From: Natrialba sp. SSL1
GTDB lineage: Archaea > Halobacteriota > Halobacteria > Halobacteriales > Natrialbaceae
DNA: 64,000 nucleotides
Assembly: GCF_001861355.1 (NCBI RefSeq)
Contig: NZ_MASN01000052.1
Span: 228,115 to 292,114 of the forward strand
Direction of reading: 5' to 3'
Part shown: positions 9,907-19,270 of the stretch, in pieces
Numbering within the stretch: the stretch's first letter is position 1
Layout: the number at the start of each line of letters is the position of its first letter
Notes under the pieces: generated by a model
Told to the model about the DNA's origin: nothing
The model's database searches: none
What the model saw: only the letters and a program-made list of their open reading frames with translations
Program-made: the position numbers and the translations under genes

Positions 9907-11429
9907 TGAACCTTCAGGAGCGCATCGCACGACGACGATCGGCACACCAGGGGCGAACGGTGGTGGTCGACCGCGACCATCTGAGTCCAGTCGTCCACCG
10001 CCCGGAGCCGATCGGCCGCGGCCCCGTTCTGGAGCAGTTGCTGGACGAACTCGAGCCCGTCTTCGACGGCGAGTTGCCGGAGCCGGTCGCCGTTGTCGGC
10101 CCGCCGGGTTCGGGGACATCCGCGATCGTTACTGCGCTGTTCGATGCGCTCAACGACCGACTCGGAGAATCGAGCCGATCGATTGCAACGACGACGCGCG
10201 CGGGCAGCACCGGCCCGGTGACCTGGTTCGTCTACGTCGACGGTCGCCGCGTCGAGAGCGCCTTTGCGTTCTACCAATCCGTTCTCTCCGTGATTTCGGC
10301 GGAGCCGGTGCCCGAGAGCGGAATTGGAACGGATGACCTCCGAGAGCGACTGACCGCGCGCCTCGCGCGCCACGACCGTCGGGCTGTCGTCGCCATCGAC
10401 CACCACGACGAACCCGAAACGCTTCGGTACGAACGGGCCAGAGAGCTCCTCGAACCGGTCAGTGACAGTGTCGCGACGATAGCGGTCGGCCAGTCGACAC
10501 CCGAGAAGTGGGTGCCCGCTGACGGCGAGGCTGACGGCGATGTAGACGGCAATGCGGACCGGGATGAAGACGGAACCGGAATCAAGGCCGGCAAGAGCCG
10601 GACAGCGACCGGAGACGAGAGCACACAGCCAGCGCGCTCGGTCGTGACTGTGCCGGCCTACCGCCATCACGAACTCGTCGATGTCATCACCGACCGCGCC
10701 TCGACCGGCCTCGCCGCGGGTGTCCTCGACCACGAGTCGGTGCGCGAACTCGCCATCTGGGCCGACGGCAACGCCCACGACGCGCTCGCCGCACTGTTCG
10801 GAGCGGCCTGCCATGCCACCGAGACCGACGCAACACGTATCGATGCCTCCCACCTCGAGGCGGCGCGGAGCGCGGTCCCTGCGGACGGCGTCCACATCGA
10901 CCGCGCGCTTGCACTCTCCGAGACGCGCCAGCAAGTGCTCGTCCATCTCGTCGATGTCGACACCGACGGCCGTCCGATCCGAGAGGTCGCGAGTGCCATT
11001 GCCGAGCGCTCGACGCTCACCAACGGCACGGTCAAGCGGTTCCTCTACGAGCTCGCAGATCGGGGCGTCATCGAACGCGTTCCGCTCCCGACGAGTGGCA
11101 GCGGTCGCCGTCCGAGCACAGTCGAACCTCGCTTCCCGACGCTCGTCTTTGGAGCACTCACGTCAGCAACGGCGGAGACAGCGACCAGCATGGATACGGA
11201 AGAGGACTCAGACACAGATCTGGATGCGGTACCGGACACGAATACAGAGACAGAGACGAATACGAACACAGAAACGGATACAAGCACCGACACGGACACG
11301 GACACGGACACGGACGTAAATAGAGACGAAAACACAAAAGCAGATACGGACACAAGTACGGACACAGACACGGACACCGATAGAGACGCAGACACAAACG
11401 CGAACACCAGCACGAACAGATCACCCTAA
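9906..11429 (+). CDS. Orc1/Cdc6-like AAA protein with defective Walker A
   Basis: A 507-residue protein resembling archaeal Orc1/Cdc6: an AAA-type core (P-loop region GPPGSGTSAIV near residue 63, Walker-B-like VVAIDHHDE near 160) and a C-terminal winged-helix region (residues ~340-410). The Walker A lysine is Thr (GSGTS instead of GSGKT), so ATP binding or hydrolysis is doubtful. The last ~80 residues are an almost pure Asp/Thr/Asn/Glu tail. The start codon overlaps the glpC stop, suggesting co-translation with glycerol-3-phosphate dehydrogenase. No origin-like repeats lie beside it. Role unknown; a true initiator is unlikely. Confidence 0.7.
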   Translation: MNLQERIARRRSAHQGRTVVVDRDHLSPVVHRPEPIGRGPVLEQLLDELEPVFDGELPEPVAVVGPPGSGTSAIVTALFDALNDRLGESSRSIATTTRAGSTGPVTWFVYVDGRRVESAFAFYQSVLSVISAEPVPESGIGTDDLRERLTARLARHDRRAVVAIDHHDEPETLRYERARELLEPVSDSVATIAVGQSTPEKWVPADGEADGDVDGNADRDEDGTGIKAGKSRTATGDESTQPARSVVTVPAYRHHELVDVITDRASTGLAAGVLDHESVRELAIWADGNAHDALAALFGAACHATETDATRIDASHLEAARSAVPADGVHIDRALALSETRQQVLVHLVDVDTDGRPIREVASAIAERSTLTNGTVKRFLYELADRGVIERVPLPTSGSGRRPSTVEPRFPTLVFGALTSATAETATSMDTEEDSDTDLDAVPDTNTETETNTNTETDTSTDTDTDTDTDVNRDENTKADTDTSTDTDTDTDRDADTNANTSTNRSP

Positions 11430-11521
11430 CACACTAGCACACTAAACAGACCACCCGCCACTGGACCGATAGTACTCTTTTTAACAATCGGCGTGAATGA
11501 GATGAATATTCCGGAGAAGAC

Positions 11522-13840
11522 ATGACGATTGAGTTCGCGGCAGTCACCGATCCGTCAGGGCTCGAGTTCCACGATTCGATCGAACAGCGGCATCTCCGCG
11601 TCGGCACACCGGAAACCGTCTCGCCCACCTCGGTCGATCCCCAGAACTTTCGATTCCCAGTCAACAAAACCTGCACAATAGCGACCGACGAAATCCGGTT
11701 CGATCAACCCTACTCCGTGACCATCCACGACGAAACGGGTCGAACCGAAGCGAACGTCGGCGTCGGCGAACGCACCACACTCGAGAACCGCCCGCAGTTC
11801 GTCGGACTCAGCGGCCCGATCAAACTCTACTGTCGCATCGATACCGCAGGGACGGTCGACATCGGACTTACCGCCGTCCGAATCGAACTCGAGTGCGAGA
11901 CCACAGTTACGATCGGTGCGCGCTCGCTGCACGACCAGCCGGCGGGAACGATTACGACGCCGCCGGATATCGAATCGATGGCGGCAGCGCTCTCTGCGTT
12001 CCCCTCCGCGTTGAAGACCACGTCTCCGGAGCGGACGTGGCCAACGCTGCGCGGTCACCCACCGTTGATCGAACTCGGCGAAACGCTCGAAATCCCGAAC
12101 GCGGTCAGGAAGTCGAATATCGGTCCCGAAACCGGAGCGAGAATACGGGCTGTGTCAGATACCGGCTCGCTGCCGGCCGACGAGACAGCAGTTGCGACTG
12201 CAAACACACCAGCAGGAGACTCAGTGGTGGGACGAGGTACTGATACTGGCACTGGCACTGGTGCTGATGCTGGTACCGGCACCAGCACTGACGCCGAAAC
12301 CACCACCGAAACACCGGGCGAGGGAATCACGATAACCGTCCCAGAGCGCTACCTCGCGCTCTTTCAGGCCGCCCCGCTCGCGTTCTTCCTCGATGCCCAG
12401 ATTCGGCCTGGAACCGAACCCGCGCTGCAGACGCCAGCGTTCGAGTACCCGCTCCCGAACGACGAGACGTTCGGTGACGAGATTGCGAACTTGCTCAAGC
12501 GCTTCTTCTTCCTCGACTGTCTCACCAGAACGGAGGGAATCTTCCAGTACGACCTCCTCGAGCGCTCCGAACTCGAAGACGAACTGCCGTTTGATCTCGG
12601 GACCACCTATGAGGAACCCCTCCCCGAACGGTTAGCGCGATATCTCGAGGTGCCGTTCGACCTCATCGAGACGCACGCACCTCGATGGCCACTGACTGCG
12701 CACATCCCGCCCGAACCGGAGAGTATCGAGCTGTTGCCGTTCATCGTCAACGAACTGGGTATCGTCCGTCCCTCGCGCGGCAAGACACCGGCCGAACCAC
12801 CGGCTGCGCCCGCAGCAGACGCCCGACTCGTTCGCTCGACGAGCGAGGCACCACCCGACACAATCGATCGATCACCCGCTCCATCACCGCCGCCCTCACC
12901 AGCCGATCCACCGGATGAATCCGCGTTCGTCATCCCCACCGTCACCGACGAGTCCGTCGAACACGCCTGGTTCGGCAACAACGTCCCCCAGAACGCCTCG
13001 AAGGCGACTATCGAGGCCTATCGAAATCAGCTGCATCGCGACACGCGAAACGAATCGATCGAAATTCTCCTCGTCTGCAACGACGTCCGCATGCTCGACG
13101 AGCACGATCTGCTCGATGAGACCTACGGGAATCGAGACGAACTCCCGTTCAAGATCGACTCCGAGTTCGGCGTCGACAGCAACCAACTTGCAACACTCCT
13201 CACCGAAGGCGGGTACGATTTCGTCCACTACATCGGCCACGCAACCGAAGACGGGCTGCGCTGTCCCGACGGTGAGCTAGACATCCGGACACTCGAGTCG
13301 GTCGACGTGGGCGTCTTCTTCCTGAACGCCTGTCGCTCCTATCAACAGGGGCTCGCGATGATCCGCCGTGGCGCGTTCGGCGGCGTCAGCACGTACGGTG
13401 ACGTTGCCAACGAAGATGCTGTCGAAGCGGGCGAGACGATGGCCCGATTGCTCAACCGGGGCTTCCCGCTTCGGGGGGCACTCGAGATCGCTCGCCAGAA
13501 TACGGCACTCGGGGAACAGTATCTGATCGTTGGTGACGGGTCTGCTGATATTGCGCAGTCGGATGGGGGTGCGCCTGCTGTTGTCAAACTCAACCGTTGC
13601 GAGGCAGGAGTGATGGATTTCGCTATCCAGTCGTATTCCACAAAGGAGTTCCAGTTAGGAACGGCAACTGCTTCGAACCTCCCGTACGTCAAAGATCGGC
13701 ACTTGAGTCCTGGATGTACGCCATTCTCCAGTGTTAATGAGAGTGAGTTGCACGAGTATCTCTCCTGGAATGAGTTACCGATGTTAATCGAGGAGACGCT
13801 CTCGTGGAACGACGGGATTGGTCCGTTTAGCGGTGACTGA
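11522..13840 (+). CDS. CHAT-domain (caspase-like) protease homologue
   Basis: A 772-residue protein. The N-terminal ~190 residues look all-beta, followed by a Thr/Gly low-complexity linker (~residues 235-260), a middle helical part, a Pro/Ala/Ser linker (~420-465) and a C-terminal CHAT domain. The catalytic dyad is visible: His in VHYIGHATEDG (~residue 572) and Cys in FFLNACRSYQQG (~603), followed by RRGAFGGVSTYGDV. CHAT proteases are clan CD cysteine peptidases related to caspases and separase. The target is unknown. It stands alone on this strand; a 44-residue membrane peptide is convergent to it. Signal peptide and transmembrane segments are absent, so it is probably cytoplasmic. Confidence 0.75.
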   Translation: MTIEFAAVTDPSGLEFHDSIEQRHLRVGTPETVSPTSVDPQNFRFPVNKTCTIATDEIRFDQPYSVTIHDETGRTEANVGVGERTTLENRPQFVGLSGPIKLYCRIDTAGTVDIGLTAVRIELECETTVTIGARSLHDQPAGTITTPPDIESMAAALSAFPSALKTTSPERTWPTLRGHPPLIELGETLEIPNAVRKSNIGPETGARIRAVSDTGSLPADETAVATANTPAGDSVVGRGTDTGTGTGADAGTGTSTDAETTTETPGEGITITVPERYLALFQAAPLAFFLDAQIRPGTEPALQTPAFEYPLPNDETFGDEIANLLKRFFFLDCLTRTEGIFQYDLLERSELEDELPFDLGTTYEEPLPERLARYLEVPFDLIETHAPRWPLTAHIPPEPESIELLPFIVNELGIVRPSRGKTPAEPPAAPAADARLVRSTSEAPPDTIDRSPAPSPPPSPADPPDESAFVIPTVTDESVEHAWFGNNVPQNASKATIEAYRNQLHRDTRNESIEILLVCNDVRMLDEHDLLDETYGNRDELPFKIDSEFGVDSNQLATLLTEGGYDFVHYIGHATEDGLRCPDGELDIRTLESVDVGVFFLNACRSYQQGLAMIRRGAFGGVSTYGDVANEDAVEAGETMARLLNRGFPLRGALEIARQNTALGEQYLIVGDGSADIAQSDGGAPAVVKLNRCEAGVMDFAIQSYSTKEFQLGTATASNLPYVKDRHLSPGCTPFSSVNESELHEYLSWNELPMLIEETLSWNDGIGPFSGD

Positions 13841-13918
13841 CCGGTCTCTAGAAGACTAGTTGATTCTGCTCCGAGGACAGGGGTAAAATTATACGGTTAG
13901 CAGCTGATCTCGAGGTAG

Positions 13919-14053
13919 TTACGGACCAACCTGCGAGTTGGTGCCTGCAACAACCGTCCCTGCCTGGCTGAGCAGGATGCAGAGCGTGAACAGTGCGCCG
14001 ATCATTCGTGGGTGCTGGGCAAGGTAATCCTTCATGCTGTCAGTTACGGACAT
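13919..14053 (-). CDS. 44-residue membrane peptide (DUF7503-like)
   Basis: A very short gene: MSVTDSMKDYLAQHPRMIG followed by a hydrophobic stretch (ALFTLCILLSQAGTVVAG) and a short polar tail. One membrane span is predicted. It matches from memory the tiny haloarchaeal DUF7503-type family that occurs in many copies per genome; its function is not known. A TATATTTATT box at 14081-14090 on the minus strand sits about 32 nt upstream of the start, supporting transcription. It converges on the CHAT-protease gene 78 bp away. Confidence 0.7.
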   Translation of the reverse strand: MSVTDSMKDYLAQHPRMIGALFTLCILLSQAGTVVAGTNSQVGP

Positions 14054-14333
14054 TACACTCCTATGGTTACCACCAATGGAAATAAATATATCTTATACTT
14101 TCATATGCAATGTTACAGAAATAAGTGACACGGTGCTGAACAGAGCATGTCAAACGATCCCGTGACTAGAACGCAGGTAAGTAAGGGCACACACGAGAGA
14201 AATTGGTCTGGGTGGCGCTGAGACAACAGAAATGCGGTGTCAGTGAGAATAGGGAACCGAACTCCCTAGAACAGCATCCGAAAAATTCGATCGGTCAGCG
14301 AACGCAACGGGCAGCTATGTGAGGGGAGACTGT

Positions 14334-17228
14334 TTAGATGTCATCCGTCTCATCGTCTGCTGCTTCCTCGTCTGCGACGGTGTCATCGCCGCCCTCCTCA
14401 TCGTCGTCAGCTGTCTCGTCTTCATCGTCGTCCGCCGGCTCCTCGTCCTCAGTCTCGACCTCCTCGAGTTCGACGTCGAGCGTTTCACCGTCGATGACTG
14501 CAGATTCCGAAACTTCCTGCGCTCCCTGGTACACGGTGAATGTCTCGCCGTCGGACATCGTGAACGAGAGTTCGTACTCGTCGTCAAGCGCTTCGACGGC
14601 ACTGTTCGTGTAGCCGTCTTCGACGCCGAGTTCGTCGTCCGTCGCGTACGGGACCGTCAGCTCGAACGCACCGTTCTCGTCGACTTCACCCTGCTGGGTG
14701 TAGTTGAACGTGGTTCCGGTGTTGGTCTCGATCTCGAGCGTTGCAGTGACGATGTCGCCTGCAGAGACGTTCTCGTCATCAACGGTTCCGCTAAGGGTTG
14801 CACCTTCGACGCGCTCGTAGGTCTTGACGGAGGCGGTCTCACGCTGTCCGATCTCTTCGTACTCGAGGTTTGGATGCTGCTGGATCTGCTGCAGTTCGAG
14901 AAGCGTGTGCTGGCTCGATAGGTCCTGGTTGAGGCGGACTTGCGGTGTTCCGTCCTCCGCCGTTAGCACCTGATCGGTGTCGGAGTTGATGATCGCGTAA
15001 CTCATGAACTGCGTCGCGTGCTCCTCGTTTTCGTGGACGAGGCGGTAGTTCTCCATTCCGACCGCGTTGTTGAAGTACAGCGACGAGAGGACCGTATCGT
15101 CGTACGGAACGTCGTTGAACATCTCCGCGACCTCGTCACGGTCGATCTGTTCGGTTCCGTCGTAGTCTTCCGGCGTAACGTAGTGGCTATGATCGGGTTC
15201 GGACCAGGTCGTGATGGCGGAGAACTTTCCGCTCGCCATTGCGTCGTCAATCATCACGTACCGGATCTCCTCGTCAGTCTGGTCGGCATCCGCGATGAGC
15301 TGCTCGAGTTCCTCGTCCGAGTGGTCATCGACCGACTCACCCGTCGCAATCGCATCGAGAATTAGCTCTGCGCGCTCCTCAGATTCAGCCGTTAAGAACG
15401 CCGATGAGGAGCGAGCATTCTGCTGGAACGGGTTCGAATGCGGGATCCGCTCTGACTGTGTCGTAATCAGATGGCCATAGTCCCACCACGACATGACGCC
15501 GTAGCTTCCAACCGGATAATCAAAGTTCCCGTCCTCCGGATAGTCATAGCTGCCGAAGTAGTCGAGTTCACTGGCGTTGTCAGCGCCGCCCCAGTTACCT
15601 GGTTCGGGCGTGTTTTCTGCCAGCCAGTGGTTCGACTCTTCCCAGGTCGTCGCGTCGTCGTGTGGCTGTGCGTAGCTTCCCTGCTCCCACGCAGTGTTTC
15701 CTGCCTGTGCGATCGGCGGGAGCAACGGGGCAAACAGCAGCAGTGCGACCATGAACAGGACGATAACCTGGTATGTCTCGATCTGTCGGATCGAATTGAC
15801 GCCGCTTCGGATATCGAAGTCGAACAGACGGACGACGTCAGCCACGAAGACGGCGTTCATGGCTACGACCGCGAGGACGAGATAGTAGGAGAATCGGATC
15901 TGGGTCGCTGCCATACTCATCAGGAACAACGACCAGACGATGATGAGAGTGTATTCGGTGCGGTACTCACGGCCGAGGAACGGCCGTGCGATCAGCAGGC
16001 CGAGACCGGCGAGCATCGTGTAGAACGCTGCGCCGAACTCGTCGAACATGAAGCTGGTGAAGTCACTAGGTGGTTGTGCTTCCTGGATGGTGAGGTCCGT
16101 GGCAGTCTCACCGAACGGCAGCACGCGGCGGGTCGCGTTGTCCACGATCGTACTGAACAAGTCAGGAAGAACGACCCACATCAGACCGAACGTGACAGCG
16201 AGCAAGCCACCGATCGCTGCGGGATAGAATCGTCGGTCGACATCGAATCCGTTCCACTGGCGCGCGAACCAGGCCATGAACACACAGCCACCAGCAACGA
16301 GTGCGGCGCTTAGCGGCTGGAGGTAGCTAAAGCTCGTCACACTCGTTCCGGGGTCTTCGATCAGCAATGCCGTCACGAGCGCGGTAATGCCGAGACTGGT
16401 CGCACCAACGAATGCGACGTGGTCCGGCGAAATGTTTCGGACGTAGTCGAGACAGAGCTGGACGGTGAAGAAGATCGCGAGGATCCCGATCAGGACGACC
16501 CCTGGTGGCCAAACCCAGATGTAGAGCGACAGCGCGAGACCGGCAAGAGCGCTGTATATCGTCGGTTCACGAAGCGTCTCCCAGTCCTTGTCGACGAGGA
16601 GTTCGTAGATCGGTTGTTCGCGTTCTGCAGCGCGCAGCGCCACCATCAGCGCCAGGATGGCAATCGCCATAAACAGCACTTCGGCGACGTGGTGCTGGAG
16701 TTGTCCGACCGTCGTTCGCGTGAGGAACTGTCCCGGGACGAGTGCGAGGAGCAGAATCGAAACGATTCCGCCGAGCGTTCCGCCGAGTCGGCGGCCGATG
16801 TAGAACACCGGAATCGCAACGAGGGCAGCCATCACGGGAACAGCGATCAGCGAGACCGTGTACAGTGTCTCCGTCGATGGATCGCCGAGGCCGACGATCA
16901 TCGCGACGGTGACGATGAGCTGGTCGAACAGCGTTCCGAACTGGCCGACATACCGCCCAGTCGGGAACCCGGTCCAAATATCGTACGGCATCGTGTACGG
17001 GTAGTTCTCTGCCGTCCACTCGATCGTTCGCCAGTGATACCACGAGTCGACTGCAGCGAGGCTCGGCGTTCCGTCCTCGGTGGTAAACGCACTGTAAGAC
17101 TGCAGCCGAACCCAGAGCATGAACAGTATCACAGCCCCGATTACGGGGATATGATACCAGTCGTCCCACGTCTCGAGAATGGAGGTGTTCGTCTCCTCCT
17201 CTTCGACGTGTTCAGTGTTGGTACTCAT
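14334..17228 (-). CDS. aglB: Dolichyl-phosphooligosaccharide-protein glycotransferase AglB
   Basis: A 964-residue STT3-family oligosaccharyltransferase that transfers the lipid-linked glycan to Asn of N-X-S/T sequons in S-layer and other surface proteins outside the membrane. About 13 transmembrane helices occupy residues ~25-500. The first external loop has the metal/acceptor site region VDSWYHWR, and the signature WWDYGH lies near residue 580. The soluble C-terminal region ends in a ~45-residue Asp/Glu-rich tail. It diverges from aglG. A TATA-like box at 17252-17260 is 28 nt upstream of the ATG, so transcription is probably leaderless. Confidence 0.95.
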   Translation of the reverse strand: MSTNTEHVEEEETNTSILETWDDWYHIPVIGAVILFMLWVRLQSYSAFTTEDGTPSLAAVDSWYHWRTIEWTAENYPYTMPYDIWTGFPTGRYVGQFGTLFDQLIVTVAMIVGLGDPSTETLYTVSLIAVPVMAALVAIPVFYIGRRLGGTLGGIVSILLLALVPGQFLTRTTVGQLQHHVAEVLFMAIAILALMVALRAAEREQPIYELLVDKDWETLREPTIYSALAGLALSLYIWVWPPGVVLIGILAIFFTVQLCLDYVRNISPDHVAFVGATSLGITALVTALLIEDPGTSVTSFSYLQPLSAALVAGGCVFMAWFARQWNGFDVDRRFYPAAIGGLLAVTFGLMWVVLPDLFSTIVDNATRRVLPFGETATDLTIQEAQPPSDFTSFMFDEFGAAFYTMLAGLGLLIARPFLGREYRTEYTLIIVWSLFLMSMAATQIRFSYYLVLAVVAMNAVFVADVVRLFDFDIRSGVNSIRQIETYQVIVLFMVALLLFAPLLPPIAQAGNTAWEQGSYAQPHDDATTWEESNHWLAENTPEPGNWGGADNASELDYFGSYDYPEDGNFDYPVGSYGVMSWWDYGHLITTQSERIPHSNPFQQNARSSSAFLTAESEERAELILDAIATGESVDDHSDEELEQLIADADQTDEEIRYVMIDDAMASGKFSAITTWSEPDHSHYVTPEDYDGTEQIDRDEVAEMFNDVPYDDTVLSSLYFNNAVGMENYRLVHENEEHATQFMSYAIINSDTDQVLTAEDGTPQVRLNQDLSSQHTLLELQQIQQHPNLEYEEIGQRETASVKTYERVEGATLSGTVDDENVSAGDIVTATLEIETNTGTTFNYTQQGEVDENGAFELTVPYATDDELGVEDGYTNSAVEALDDEYELSFTMSDGETFTVYQGAQEVSESAVIDGETLDVELEEVETEDEEPADDDEDETADDDEEGGDDTVADEEAADDETDDI

Positions 17229-17408
17229 TAGGTTGCACCAGACCCAAGCCGGGAATAAGTCTTGTTATATACACGTCGTGTTTTGATGACCGGTCGCACA
17301 GGGAGACTACTGTTGATGGGGATGAGTAGACCGCCATTCTGGAACGGACTGCATCGGACTCCATCGAAGGAAAAGGCTTATTCGCCACTCACAGCAATGC
17401 TGCGGACG
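17229..17408. promoter_or_regulatory. Divergent aglB / aglG promoters
   Basis: On the minus strand ACTTATTCC (17252-17260) is centred 28 nt from the aglB start. On the plus strand GCTTATT (17376-17382) is centred 30 nt from the ATG at 17409. Both fit leaderless transcription and select 17409 over the upstream ATG codons for aglG. Confidence 0.55.
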
Positions 17409-18350
17409 ATGAAGGTCTCCGTCGTCATCTGCACGTACGCGATGGAACGCTACGACGTCTTCTCCGAGTGCGTCGATAGCGTTCTCGAACAAACCTACGA
17501 CCCGCTCGAGGTCGTCATCGTTGTAGACGGCAACGAGACTGTCTTCGAGCGCGTTACGGACGACTATGGAGACCTCGACGGTGTCGAATGCTACTGCAAC
17601 GACGACAATCAGGGCATCTCCTACAGTCGAACCCGTGGTGCCAAACTTGCAACCGGTGATGTCGTCGCGTTCATCGACGACGACGCCGTCGCCGAACCCG
17701 ACTGGATCGACGAACTCGCGCGGGTCTACGACGAAACCGACGCCATCGCCGTCGGCGGACACGCCAAACCCGACTGGGTGACCGACAAACCCGATTTCTT
17801 CCCCGAGGAGTTCTACTGGCTCGTCGGCTGTGACGAACGCGGAATGGGCGAGCACATGGAGGAACTTCGGAACACGTACGGCTCCAACATTTCTTTCCGG
17901 CGAAACGTCTTTCTGAACGTCGGCGGCTACGACGAGAACACCGGCCGGAAGGGCGACCGACACATCCAGGCCCACGAAGCGCCGGTCTGCATCCGGATGG
18001 CGAACAAGTACGGGAAGGGCGTCATCTACAACACTGACGCCGTCGTAAACCACAAGCTGTTCGACTATCGCGGGGAGTTCCGATGGCTGGTCTTTCGCTC
18101 GTTCTGGCAGGGCTACTCGAAGCGAATTATGGACTTGCTCCTACCCGAAGCCGCGGGAGACAAGAACGACTATCTGAAACAGCTCATGCTCGAGTTCGTT
18201 CCTTCCAGACTGCGAGACCTAATTCGGAATCCATCGAGCCCGAAGGCGAAACAACTCGTCACGATTTTCATCTTTACCGCGGCAGTCGGCTTCGGCTATC
18301 TGTACGGACTTATCCAATCGGATGACAAACTCGTCGGTGCGGCTACGTAG
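17409..18350 (+). CDS. aglG: Family 2 glycosyltransferase, glucosyl-dolichyl phosphate glucuronosyltransferase (AglG-like)
   Basis: A 313-residue GT-A protein: MKVSVVICTYAMERYD at the N-terminus, nucleotide-sugar/metal site AFIDDDAVAEPDW near residue 92, and a C-terminal hydrophobic segment (LVTIFIFTAAVGFGYLYGL) that would tether it to the cytoplasmic membrane. The length fits Haloferax AglG, which adds glucuronate as the second sugar on the dolichyl-phosphate glycan. The start at 17409 is chosen from the TATA spacing; an ATG at 17397 is in frame. It is divergent from aglB and ends 5 bp from the convergent aglE-like gene. Confidence 0.85.
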   Translation: MKVSVVICTYAMERYDVFSECVDSVLEQTYDPLEVVIVVDGNETVFERVTDDYGDLDGVECYCNDDNQGISYSRTRGAKLATGDVVAFIDDDAVAEPDWIDELARVYDETDAIAVGGHAKPDWVTDKPDFFPEEFYWLVGCDERGMGEHMEELRNTYGSNISFRRNVFLNVGGYDENTGRKGDRHIQAHEAPVCIRMANKYGKGVIYNTDAVVNHKLFDYRGEFRWLVFRSFWQGYSKRIMDLLLPEAAGDKNDYLKQLMLEFVPSRLRDLIRNPSSPKAKQLVTIFIFTAAVGFGYLYGLIQSDDKLVGAAT

Positions 18351-18355
18351 CGACT

Positions 18356-19270
18356 CTACTCGAGTGTAGGTGGCCCGCTGTTCGTCTCATTGTTTGCACC
18401 GCGGACGTACTCGAGATACTCGCGGTAGTACCCAAGACCACGAACACCCGTAAGAAACGTCGAAAGGGCACTGAAGGCCGCACGGTCGCTTGTCGGGAGA
18501 TCCCGATCGGGAGATTTAATCCCTGACGGTCGCGGTGGAACGCCTAGCTCTCCGTATCGCTCTGGATAGTACTGCTGGAGTTGACAGAGTCCACGACCGA
18601 CTCGACGATCCTTTTTGATCAGTGCACGCAGTGAGTTCCGAGTAGGGTGGGTCATCGTCACGTCCTCGGCGAAGTGCATCTTGTAGCCGGCTTCGTGTAC
18701 CCGATTGCCGAATTCTTTGTCCCCACCGGATGTCAGGCGATGATCGAAGAGACCCACGTCCTCGAACACGTGGCGGCGAACGAACAGACAACACGTCGGT
18801 ACGAACTGCTGGTACTCGAGATACTGTTCGATCGGAAACCCAGTGTGATGATCGTATCGGGCTGCGACCGTTGGGTTGTCGGGTAGCGTGAGTTCAACGT
18901 TACAGCCCATATAATCCGCATTGGTGGTTTCGAACTCGTTGAGTGCAGATTCTACCCAGTCATCAGGGACGGTCATGTCTGCGTCGACGAAGGCTAGAAT
19001 TTCACTGTCGGTTTCTCGAATTCCAGTGTTGCGGGCAGCGTAGGAGGACTGTCTCTCCCTTTCAAAGCGGAGTGTGGCCTGATCGCTCTCCGTAATGCCT
19101 TCAGCGACAACATGTGGTGTATTGTCGTTTGAGTTATTATCGACGACAGTTAGTGTAGCATCTCCCTCGAGTTGTGGAAGGATGGATTCAATCGTCTCAC
19201 TAGCGCCAACAGGATCATTGTATACGGGGACAACGATCGAGAGTTTTGCTGCTGTCTGTTGCTCACTCAT
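18356..19270 (-). CDS. aglE: Family 2 glycosyltransferase (AglE-like)
   Basis: A 304-residue GT-A glycosyltransferase: KLSIVVPVYNDPVGA at the start, DNNSNDNT, and the metal-site motif AFVDADMTVPDDW near residue 92. GGDKEFGNRVHEAG near residue 186 resembles the acid-base region. No clear transmembrane helix. In the Haloferax agl cluster AglE acts in adding a later (fourth) sugar; that specific role is inferred from cluster context and length. Its ATG overlaps the stop of the upstream AglQ-like gene by 4 nt, so the two form one minus-strand operon. Confidence 0.75.
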   Translation of the reverse strand: MSEQQTAAKLSIVVPVYNDPVGASETIESILPQLEGDATLTVVDNNSNDNTPHVVAEGITESDQATLRFERERQSSYAARNTGIRETDSEILAFVDADMTVPDDWVESALNEFETTNADYMGCNVELTLPDNPTVAARYDHHTGFPIEQYLEYQQFVPTCCLFVRRHVFEDVGLFDHRLTSGGDKEFGNRVHEAGYKMHFAEDVTMTHPTRNSLRALIKKDRRVGRGLCQLQQYYPERYGELGVPPRPSGIKSPDRDLPTSDRAAFSALSTFLTGVRGLGYYREYLEYVRGANNETNSGPPTLE

